Position numbers and translations under genes: made by a program. 7,097 nt of DNA from Bacillota bacterium (lineage in GTDB: Bacteria; Bacillota; Clostridia; Oscillospirales; Ruminococcaceae), in assembly GCA_023439605.1 (NCBI GenBank), contig JAEXNS010000223.1:1-7097 (forward strand), given 5' to 3'. Below, piece by piece: positions 1 to 5,266 of the stretch. The notes below the pieces were generated by a model. It saw only the letters and a list, made by a program, of their open reading frames with translations, was not told the DNA's origin and did not search any database. Numbering within the stretch: the stretch's first letter is position 1; every line of letters begins with the position of its first letter.

Positions 1-282
1 ATAAGACAAATTCGTAAAAACAAAACAAAAATTGAAAAGAAGCTTAAAGATAATGCTTTCAAAGAAACATATGTTGATAAAGTTGAGGATGTTTCTAATT
101 ATCAAATTATCAAACATAAAAAGTTCGAATTACGTGCAATGAATTTAGATGAGGCTATTTTACAAATGAATATGATAGGACATAACTTCTTTATGTTCTT
201 AGATGCAAGCACAGGAAACACACATGTTGTATACAAACGTAATGATGGAAATTATGCAGTACTTGAACCTGAAAGAGATTAA
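1..282 (+). CDS. hpf: Ribosome hibernation promoting factor, long form (C-terminal part, 5' truncated by window edge)
   Basis: The reading frame is open from base 1 to the TAA at 280-282 and gives 93 residues with no start codon of its own, so the gene begins to the left of the window. The visible part holds a basic, Lys-rich linker (about residues 1-25) and then the conserved C-terminal domain of long HPF/YvyD proteins. Key stretches are KHKKFELRAMNLDEAILQMN, GHNFFMFLDASTG and VVYKRNDGNYAVLEPE. In this family the N-terminal domain sits in the 30S decoding region and blocks translation, while the C-terminal domain pairs two ribosomes into an inactive 100S dimer. The N-terminal domain is not visible here. 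The gene is convergent with the yjbQ operon and shares its terminator. The family call is firm. Confidence 0.93.
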   Translation: MRQIRKNKTKIEKKLKDNAFKETYVDKVEDVSNYQIIKHKKFELRAMNLDEAILQMNMIGHNFFMFLDASTGNTHVVYKRNDGNYAVLEPERD

Positions 283-293
283 TCTTTTATAAT

Positions 294-328
294 AAAAACA
301 GCTAATATTTTACATATTAGCTGTTTTT
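294..328. terminator. Bidirectional Rho-independent terminator between hpf and yjbQ
   Basis: There is a perfect 15-bp inverted repeat: arms 294-308 and 314-328 with a 5-nt loop (TTTAC). The core is ACAGCTAATAT / ATATTAGCTGT, flanked by five A on the left and five T on the right, so the RNA hairpin ends in a U-run on either strand. It lies 11 bases after the hpf stop and 3 bases beyond the yjbQ stop, as expected for a shared terminator of convergent genes. Confidence 0.9.
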
Positions 329-331
329 CAT

Positions 332-727
332 TTATTCAGAAGTAATTTTTACATAGAACTTTCTGTTTCTAGGTCCATCAAATTCACAAAAATATATTCC
401 TTGCCATGTACCTAAAATTAAATTACCTTTATCTATTATAACCGTTAATGATGAACCTAAGCAACTAGATTTTAAATGAGCTGAAGAATTACCTTCTGCA
501 TGTAAAAACTCTTTTCTATCTGGAAAAGCTTTGTTTAGACCTAATAACATATCTGTAACCACGTCTGGATCTGCATTTTCATTTATAGTCAAACCTGCAG
601 TTGTATGAGGACAAAATACTGTACATAAACCGCTTTTTATTCCACTTTCACAAACCGCCTCATAAACCTTTTTTGTAATGTTATAAAAATTTTCACGTTG
701 TGTATTTAAAGTATATAATTTTAACAT
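332..727 (-). CDS. yjbQ: YjbQ/UPF0047 family protein (secondary thiamine-phosphate synthase-like)
   Basis: This 131-residue protein shows all the hallmark blocks of the UPF0047/YjbQ family: HTTAGLTINENADPDV (about 41-56), HAEGNSSAHLKSSCLG (about 76-91) and LGTWQGIYFCEFDGPR (about 105-120). The length is usual for the family, a small trimeric beta-sandwich fold with conserved His residues. An E. coli member has weak thiamine-phosphate synthase activity, from which the database name comes. The physiological role is unsettled, so the name should not be read as a proven function. I place the start at the ATG at 725-727, because GGAGGG lies 4 bases upstream; an in-frame TTG at 739 would place that site inside the gene. 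It is the last gene of the leftward operon, 13 bases after the msrAB stop. Confidence 0.9.
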   Translation of the reverse strand: MLKLYTLNTQRENFYNITKKVYEAVCESGIKSGLCTVFCPHTTAGLTINENADPDVVTDMLLGLNKAFPDRKEFLHAEGNSSAHLKSSCLGSSLTVIIDKGNLILGTWQGIYFCEFDGPRNRKFYVKITSE

Positions 728-731
728 AATA

Positions 732-737
732 CCCTCC
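732..737 (-). promoter_or_regulatory. Ribosome binding site of yjbQ (decides the start)
   Basis: On the minus strand GGAGGG is followed by TATT and then ATG (725-727). The site would be coding sequence if translation began at the upstream in-frame TTG (739), so the ATG is preferred. Confidence 0.8.
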
Positions 738-740
738 AAA

Positions 741-1688
741 TTATATGAATAATTGCATCAAATACCTATATCCCTCTTTATCCAATTCGTTTTTAGGAAT
801 AAAGTGTAAAGCAGAACTATTTATACAATATCTTAATCCACCCTTTTCATATGGTCCATCTTCAAAAACATGTCCTAAATGAGCATCACCAACACGACTT
901 TTTACTTCAGTTCGTAACATACCATAATTATAATCCACGTTTTCCTTAATAACATTTGGGTCTATTGGTTTATAAAAACTTGGCCAACCACTACCAGAAT
1001 CAAATTTATCATTTGATGAAAAAAGCGGTTCTCCTGTAGTAATATCTACATAAATCCCTTCTTCAAAATGATGAAAATATTCATTTTGAAATGAAGGTTC
1101 AGTGGAAGATTTTTGAGTTACATTATATTGTGTTTCTGATAAAATTTCCTTTAATGTCTCATCATCAAGTTTTGTGTATAATTCCGGATTTACAATAGCA
1201 TTTTGAGATTTTTGAAATTTTTCTTCACTAATATGGCAATATCCATAAGGATTTTTTTCTAGATATTTTTGATGATATTCTTCTGCCTTAAAATAATTGT
1301 CGAGTGATTTTATTTCTATTGCAATAGGCTCATTATATTTTTTTTGTAAATTTTCAATGGAATTTTTTATTATATCCTTATCATTTTCATCTACATAATA
1401 AATACCTGTTCTATATTGAATACCTGTATCTCCACCTTGCCTATTTAAAGAGATAGGGTTTATAGATTTATAAAACAAGTAGAGCAAAAAATTTAAAGAA
1501 ATAAGGTCTTTATTATATTCAACTTTTACTACTTCTGCATGACCTGAACCATTACAAACCTCATCATAAGTTGGATTTTCTGTTTTACCATTTGCATAGC
1601 CAACCTCTGTTGAAACAACTCCATTTATTAAAGAAATATATTTTTCCGTACCCCAAAAACATCCACCAGCAAGATAAATAACAGACAT
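741..1688 (-). CDS. msrAB: Bifunctional peptide methionine sulfoxide reductase MsrA-MsrB
   Basis: This 315-residue fusion repairs oxidised methionine. The MsrA domain (about 1-160, S-epimer) has the catalytic motif GCFWG with Cys10, the block PTYDEVCNGSGHAEVV, and GYCHI near its end, whose Cys151 matches the resolving cysteine of MsrAB fusions. The MsrB domain (about 170-315, R-epimer) has GIYVDITTGEPLFSS, SGSGWPSF, SRVGDAHLGHVFEDGP and GLRYCINSSALHF, with catalytic Cys288. The two CxxC zinc motifs found in many MsrB proteins are absent. At the usual resolving position of the DSGCGWPSF motif there is Ser233, so MsrB must be recycled another way, either directly by thioredoxin or through another cysteine (inference). 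No signal peptide is seen, so the protein is cytoplasmic. The start is ATG 1686-1688, with AGGAGG at 1695-1700, 6 bases away. It sits between the arsC-like gene (across a structured repeat) and yjbQ. Confidence 0.96.
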   Translation of the reverse strand: MSVIYLAGGCFWGTEKYISLINGVVSTEVGYANGKTENPTYDEVCNGSGHAEVVKVEYNKDLISLNFLLYLFYKSINPISLNRQGGDTGIQYRTGIYYVDENDKDIIKNSIENLQKKYNEPIAIEIKSLDNYFKAEEYHQKYLEKNPYGYCHISEEKFQKSQNAIVNPELYTKLDDETLKEILSETQYNVTQKSSTEPSFQNEYFHHFEEGIYVDITTGEPLFSSNDKFDSGSGWPSFYKPIDPNVIKENVDYNYGMLRTEVKSRVGDAHLGHVFEDGPYEKGGLRYCINSSALHFIPKNELDKEGYRYLMQLFI

Positions 1689-1721
1689 AATTCGCCTCCT
1701 AATTTTTTTTAGACTTTTAAA

Positions 1722-1855
1722 GTTACTATTCAGCCATATGTATAGGGCAGAGATATTTTACTGAAGGCCCAGGGCGACCGGAAAGCCTGGTCGACTCCAT
1801 AGAGTCGAAACCCTTCCAAAACCATAAACTTTACCTTTAGAGGCTGAATAGTAAC
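1722..1855. repeat. MITE-like structured element with 14-bp terminal inverted repeats
   Basis: A 134-bp non-coding insert is bounded by a perfect 14-bp inverted repeat, GTTACTATTCAGCC (1722-1735) and GGCTGAATAGTAAC (1842-1855). Its interior is clearly richer in G+C than its surroundings and can fold further. One hairpin is TCGACTC-CATA-GAGTCGA (1791-1808). Another, partly overlapping, is CGACCGG (1775-1781) with CCTGGTCG (1786-1793). AGGG (1771-1774) and CCCT (1811-1814) can close both into a junction. TTTTAA occurs just outside both ends (1715-1720 and 1857-1862), each one base from the inverted repeat. This may be a target duplication, but it is weak evidence in AT-rich DNA. There is no open reading frame of note. 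It lies 3 bases past the arsC-like stop codon. It could be a non-autonomous mobile element, a dispersed repeat or a structured RNA; I do not recognise it as a known riboswitch. Confidence 0.75.
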
Positions 1856-1858
1856 ATT

Positions 1859-2191
1859 TTAACTCCACTTTGCCCATTCTTCAGGATTATATCCTACAGT
1901 AGCATTTTTCCCATTTCTAACAATAGGGGATTTGTATATTTTTGGATTTTCAATAAGTTTATCAGGCATAGCATCTTTTAATAAATATTTAATATCACAA
2001 TAATCTTTTGATTTCTCATCAATAATTTTTTCAATATCACCTAAAGCTTGGATTACACTTTTTTGCTCACCTTTACTCAATCCCTTGTCTAAAATATCTA
2101 CGAATTGGTATTTTACGCCTCTTTCTTTAAAATATCTTTCCGCTTTTTTAGTTTCAAAACATTTTGTTTTTCCAAATATCTGAACGTTCAT
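1859..2191 (-). CDS. ArsC/Spx-family thioredoxin-fold protein (arsenate reductase-like)
   Basis: This 110-residue protein has the ArsC/Spx family layout: a beta strand, then the active-site loop with Cys11 in FGKTKCFETKKAERYFKERG, and the C-terminal block SPIVRNGKNATVGYNPEEW (about 88-106) with Arg92 where family members bind oxyanion. True glutaredoxin-linked ArsC enzymes carry this single N-terminal Cys, while Spx regulators carry CxxC. Here the motif is C-F-E-T, so the Spx disulfide switch is absent. Cys64 (DYC) is the only other cysteine. Arsenate reduction, a general thiol-redox role or a regulatory role are all possible; no arsenic-resistance genes are nearby. The start is ATG 2189-2191, preceded by AGGTGG with 8-base spacing; a GTG at 2203 lies inside that site. 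It follows the MATE gene by 31 bases with no terminator between them. Confidence 0.85.
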   Translation of the reverse strand: MNVQIFGKTKCFETKKAERYFKERGVKYQFVDILDKGLSKGEQKSVIQALGDIEKIIDEKSKDYCDIKYLLKDAMPDKLIENPKIYKSPIVRNGKNATVGYNPEEWAKWS

Positions 2192-2199
2192 AATTAATC

Positions 2200-2205
2200 C
2201 CACCT
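2200..2205 (-). promoter_or_regulatory. Ribosome binding site of the arsC-like gene (decides the start)
   Basis: On the minus strand AGGTGG is followed by 8 bases and then ATG (2189-2191). The alternative in-frame GTG at 2201-2203 is part of this site, so it is unlikely to be the start. Confidence 0.7.
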
Positions 2206-2222
2206 ATATAAATATAATATCT

Positions 2223-3578
2223 TTACAGTTCTCTTGTTACATTATTAAGCCATGTCATTTTTTTGTATTTAGCTATGACAAAAGGTATTTTTATTACTTC
2301 ATCACTCATCAATATGATGTATACTATAGGAACACTTAGTTTAAATACAAATGCTGCTAAAAAACCAAATAAAATAGAACATCCCCATAATGTAGTTAGA
2401 TCTATAATCAATGCAAATTTAACATCTCCGCCTGCTCTAAATAAACCAACAATTAATGTTGTATTTATTGCTTGACAAAAAACGAAATACGACATAACTA
2501 ACATCATACTTGACATATACGATTTTGATGTATCTGATAAATTAAAAAAATCTATTGCAAAAATTCTAACAGCTAAAACCGATAAAGTACCGATAAATCC
2601 AGCACATAAGCATAAATATATACATTTTTTAGAGTATTTTTTTGCATTTTCATAATCTTTCTCACCTATGGTTTTCCCTATAATAATTGAAGTTGAAGAA
2701 GCAATACCAAAACCTATTACAGTAGCAATTTGTCTTGTTATTTGTGAAATTGAATTTGCTGAAGCTGCCGCTTTTCCTAAATGTCCTATTATTGCGGCAT
2801 TTGCTGCAGTTCCTGTTCCCCATAAAAGCTCATTTATAGTTACTGGAAATGAATATTTAACAAAATCCTTAAAAATAACCTTATCTTTTAAACTAAATAT
2901 ATTTCTCAATTTTATCTTAATAACATCATTTATCTTTGCTGAATGGAATAGAACTACCAATAATTCAATAATTCTTGATATTAAAGTAGCTATAGCAGCA
3001 CCTCTTATTCCAAGTGGTTCAAAACCCAATTTCCCAAATATGAGTATATAATTTAAAATAATATTTATGACAAATGAATTAAAATAAATAACTGTCGCCA
3101 CAACCACTTTTTCTACACTTCTTGATATATTTAAATATACCATAGTTATAGAAAAAAATAAATATGAAATAGATACAATTTTTATATATTTCACACCTTC
3201 ATTTATTACATCTTGTTCCGACGTAAAAATGCTCATTACTTTAAAAGGAAAAGCCCAAATAACTATTACAAAAAATAATGCAATTAAAAAAGATGTACGT
3301 AAAGACATACCTAGTATTTTTTCAATTGTTTTTTTATCACCCTTCCCCCAATATTGTGAGGTTAAAATTGCTGCACCTGAAGTTAATCCAAATAAAATAA
3401 GCATAAGTACAAATTGTACTTGACCTGCCAATGATGAGGCAGCCAAAACCGTTTCACCCATTTTTTCCAGCATTACAACATCTGCTGATGAAACAGCAAC
3501 GTTTATTAAATTTTGAATTATCATAGGTAACATTAAAGTAAAAACCATTCTATAAAAACCTTTTTTATTTGTTTCCAT
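2223..3578 (-). CDS. MATE family multidrug/cation efflux transporter
   Basis: This 451-residue, strongly hydrophobic membrane protein has the length and the two-bundle pattern of MATE exporters (about 12 helices, two halves). Family signatures are the N-terminal stretch LMLPMIIQNLINVAVSSADV (about 15-34), TSQYWGKGD (73-81), PLGIRGAAIATLISR (188-202) at the end of the first half, and the repeat-related blocks QITRQIATVIGFGIASSTSI (279-298) and GLFRAGGD (378-385) in the second. MATE proteins exchange Na+ or H+ for organic cations; the substrate cannot be read from the sequence. The start is ATG 3576-3578, with AGAGG 4 bases upstream. The gene follows nth by 21 bases and precedes the arsC-like gene, so co-transcription is likely. 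Nothing looks broken. Family assignment is firm, substrate unknown. Confidence 0.93.
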   Translation of the reverse strand: METNKKGFYRMVFTLMLPMIIQNLINVAVSSADVVMLEKMGETVLAASSLAGQVQFVLMLILFGLTSGAAILTSQYWGKGDKKTIEKILGMSLRTSFLIALFFVIVIWAFPFKVMSIFTSEQDVINEGVKYIKIVSISYLFFSITMVYLNISRSVEKVVVATVIYFNSFVINIILNYILIFGKLGFEPLGIRGAAIATLISRIIELLVVLFHSAKINDVIKIKLRNIFSLKDKVIFKDFVKYSFPVTINELLWGTGTAANAAIIGHLGKAAASANSISQITRQIATVIGFGIASSTSIIIGKTIGEKDYENAKKYSKKCIYLCLCAGFIGTLSVLAVRIFAIDFFNLSDTSKSYMSSMMLVMSYFVFCQAINTTLIVGLFRAGGDVKFALIIDLTTLWGCSILFGFLAAFVFKLSVPIVYIILMSDEVIKIPFVIAKYKKMTWLNNVTREL

Positions 3579-3599
3579 AAAACCTCTATTCTTAAAAAT

Positions 3600-4238
3600 T
3601 TATTTCTTTATATTTTTATAAAAGTTACATATATTATTTAATTTGCAAATTGTACATTTAGGATTTCTTGCTTTACAAATTTCTCTGCCAAACTCAACTA
3701 ATCTATGACAAAAATCTGATGATTCTTCTGGAGGTAAAATCTCTCTTAAATCATCTTCAACTTTTTTGGGATTCTCATTTTCTGTAAGTCCTAATCTTCC
3801 TGTAATTCTTATACAATGAGTATCTGTAACAATAGCAGGTTCTCCCCATATATCACCCATTATTAAATTTGCAGTTTTTCGTCCTATTCCTGAAAGCGAT
3901 GTTAAATCAGCCATATTGTTTGGAATTTCACCATTAAATTTTTCTATAAGAGTATTGGCCATCTCTATTATACTTTTCGCTTTAGTTCTATAAAAACCAC
4001 AAGATTTAATATCATTTTCAAGCACACTAATCTCAGCTTTTGCAAAGTCTTGTATAGAAGTATACTTTTTAAATAAGTCTTTTGTTATAATATTAACTCT
4101 TGCATCTGTACACTGGGCAGATAACCTTGTTGCTATAAGCAGCTCATATGGTTTACTATACACTAACGAGCATTTTGCTAATGGATACATTTTTTTTAAA
4201 ACCTCAATCGACTTCAACGCTATTTCTTTTTTTTTCAT
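3600..4238 (-). CDS. nth: Endonuclease III (DNA glycosylase/AP lyase)
   Basis: This 212-residue protein is almost exactly the length of E. coli Nth. It removes oxidised pyrimidines from DNA and cleaves the abasic site. Visible elements are YELLIATRLSAQCTD (31-45), the helix-hairpin-helix LSGIGRKTANLIMGD (115-129) with catalytic Lys121, VTDTH with catalytic Asp139, and the [4Fe-4S] motif C-x6-C-x2-C-x5-C at Cys188, 195, 198 and 204. I chose the ATG at 4236-4238, which gives the family's usual N-terminus. The nearest Shine-Dalgarno-like GGAGG (4251-4255) is 12 bases away, longer than usual, so the exact start is less certain; a TTG at 4265 would add 9 atypical residues. The 5' end overlaps the end of the Nudix gene by 35 bases, suggesting coupled translation. 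The MATE gene begins 21 bases downstream. Confidence 0.95.
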   Translation of the reverse strand: MKKKEIALKSIEVLKKMYPLAKCSLVYSKPYELLIATRLSAQCTDARVNIITKDLFKKYTSIQDFAKAEISVLENDIKSCGFYRTKAKSIIEMANTLIEKFNGEIPNNMADLTSLSGIGRKTANLIMGDIWGEPAIVTDTHCIRITGRLGLTENENPKKVEDDLREILPPEESSDFCHRLVEFGREICKARNPKCTICKLNNICNFYKNIKK

Positions 4239-4977
4239 AATAAGCTTTTGCCTCCATGAGTACAATAATATCTTGTGGTAAATTTAATATTTTCATAGCC
4301 TGGTTATAACTTGCAATCCAATATTTAGATATTTCTGTATTAAGTACTCTTATTTCTTGATTTTTGAATTCGGCCATAAAATAAACGTTGTACTTTTTTA
4401 TTTTATTTTTATCCACTTTTGTATATGTAGACTTGAAATCGTTATCTATATGAACCAACAAACCCGTTTCTTCATAAACCTCTCTTCTTGCAGTTTCCTC
4501 TTCACTTTCACCATATTCTATATGACCTTTTGGAAACCCGATATGTCCACTATCTTTATTTTTTACTATTAAAAACTTAAGCTCATCTTCTTCAATTTTA
4601 TATACAACTATTCCACACGTTTTTTCATATAAACACAAATAATCTGATTCGAAAAATCTTTCTTGAAATCTCACTAATTCTCTAATTTGTGGTTCATAGA
4701 ATTGTTGTTTTTTAGGTGCTACAACTATCTTGATATCACTTTGATCTTTCCTAATTATTAAAGCAATTATTGTACCTAAAAACCGCTCTACATCTTCACC
4801 TACACCTAATATATATGTTCCTTTTAGAGTGTTATCACTTGTAAATATATCCTCAATATAACCGTAATTGACTGTATATGTAGTATTTTTATATCTAGTC
4901 ATTCGGGTTCCCAACTTACGATCAACAACAACATTAACATTTTTACCTAACAATCTGTTGTAATCTATATTGTCCAT
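4204..4977 (-). CDS. Fusion of an inorganic-pyrophosphatase-like domain and a Nudix hydrolase
   Basis: This 257-residue protein has two parts. Residues 1-115 resemble the short clostridial pyrophosphatase-like proteins: VNVVVDRKLGTR, YTVNYGYIEDIF, TYILGVGEDVERFLGTIIAL, then DIKIVVAP and an ELVRFQERFFES end. Residues 118-257 are a Nudix domain with GFPKGHIEYGE and a complete Nudix box G-x5-E-x7-REVYEETGL (Gly151, Glu157, Arg165, Glu166, Glu169, Glu170), so the hydrolase half should be active on a nucleoside diphosphate linked to another group; GFPKGHIE is reminiscent of diadenosine tetraphosphate hydrolases. In the first half the metal-binding DGDxxD/DGExxD loop reads SDNTLKG, leaving Asp48 but not the other acids, so pyrophosphatase activity may be lost (inference). 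It is the first gene of the operon. The start is ATG 4975-4977, the first possible after an in-frame TAG 18 bases upstream; the ribosome site (AGAAAG) is weak. Confidence 0.87.
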   Translation of the reverse strand: MDNIDYNRLLGKNVNVVVDRKLGTRMTRYKNTTYTVNYGYIEDIFTSDNTLKGTYILGVGEDVERFLGTIIALIIRKDQSDIKIVVAPKKQQFYEPQIRELVRFQERFFESDYLCLYEKTCGIVVYKIEEDELKFLIVKNKDSGHIGFPKGHIEYGESEEETARREVYEETGLLVHIDNDFKSTYTKVDKNKIKKYNVYFMAEFKNQEIRVLNTEISKYWIASYNQAMKILNLPQDIIVLMEAKAYYEKKRNSVEVD

Positions 4978-5144
4978 CTTATCATTCGCTTTCTAAAAAT
5001 ATTTTTATAAACATCTTGTAAATGAATTTAATTTTAAAATTTATGAGGATTAATTTATTATCTAGTCATTTAAATTGTAAAATACAGTAATCGATGATTT
5101 CCTTTAAAAAACAGTGCCATTATTATTTGTCGAACATTAAATGC
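4978..5144 (-). other. Long untranslated leader of the Nudix-nth-MATE-msrAB operon
   Basis: If the promoter at 5151-5179 is right, about 165 bases of AT-rich leader precede the Nudix gene. I see no recognisable riboswitch, T-box or attenuator in it. It contains a 16-codon ATG reading frame (5070-5120) without a ribosome binding site, and a near-palindrome TTAAATGCATATTAA at 5137-5151 close to the predicted transcription start. The other part of this intergenic gap is the hydE terminator. Confidence 0.4.
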
Positions 5145-5150
5145 ATATTA

Positions 5151-5179
5151 ATTATAACATTATTGTACAATATATTCAA
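5151..5179 (-). promoter_or_regulatory. Sigma-A type promoter of the Nudix-to-YjbQ operon
   Basis: On the minus strand TTGAAT (5174-5179) and TATAAT (5151-5156) are separated by exactly 17 bases, and the -10 is extended (TGT before TATAAT). Transcription would begin near 5144. No clear terminator or second strong promoter is seen from here to the end of yjbQ, so six genes may share it. Confidence 0.65.
5161..5172. promoter_or_regulatory. Candidate operator dyad in the promoter spacer
   Basis: TATTGTACAATA is a perfect 12-bp palindrome lying wholly between the -35 and -10 elements, where a repressor would block RNA polymerase. The regulator cannot be named from sequence. Short AT-rich palindromes also arise by chance. 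Confidence 0.35.
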
Positions 5180-5206
5180 CATTTATTTTAAGATTTAAAT
5201 TAATTT

Positions 5207-5263
5207 ATAAAAATAAAAATTATTATCGTACAAAAAAGATACAATAATAATTTTTATTTTTAT
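5207..5263 (-). terminator. Long AT-only hairpin after hydE (likely terminator)
   Basis: A perfect 20-bp inverted repeat (5207-5226 with 5244-5263) starts 3 bases after the hydE stop. On the minus-strand RNA it extends through a U-G pair and GUA/UAC pairs, leaving a small U-rich loop. The arms contain only A and T, so the usual GC-rich stem is missing, but the far arm is rich in U. The position supports a terminator of the iscR-like/hydE operon, possibly acting in both directions. Confidence 0.65.
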
Positions 5264-5266
5264 AGC

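Noticed and set aside
728..739. Longer yjbQ starting at TTG 739
   Set aside because: The extra codons are the ribosome binding site of the ATG at 727, which gives the normal family N-terminus.
1722..1855. Known riboswitch (c-di-GMP, TPP, SAM, cobalamin) or a group II intron remnant
   Set aside because: The conserved cores of those RNAs as I know them are not present, and there is no GUGYG start or domain V-like hairpin; the terminal inverted repeats fit a MITE-like element better.
2263..3423. Plus-strand frames of 64-127 codons at 2263-2475, 2668-3051 and 3229-3423
   Set aside because: They lie wholly antisense to the MATE gene, have no ribosome sites or family motifs, and are explained by the hydrophobic codon content of the real gene.
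4239..4265. Longer nth starting at TTG 4265
   Set aside because: It adds nine residues not typical of endonuclease III and has no ribosome binding site; the ATG at 4238 gives the standard length.
4357..4572. Plus-strand 71-codon frame
   Set aside because: Antisense to the Nudix domain, whose catalytic box is fully conserved on the minus strand; no supporting signal.
5070..5120. 16-codon ATG reading frame in the Nudix operon leader
   Set aside because: No ribosome binding site, no codon runs or attenuator hairpin that would suggest a leader peptide.
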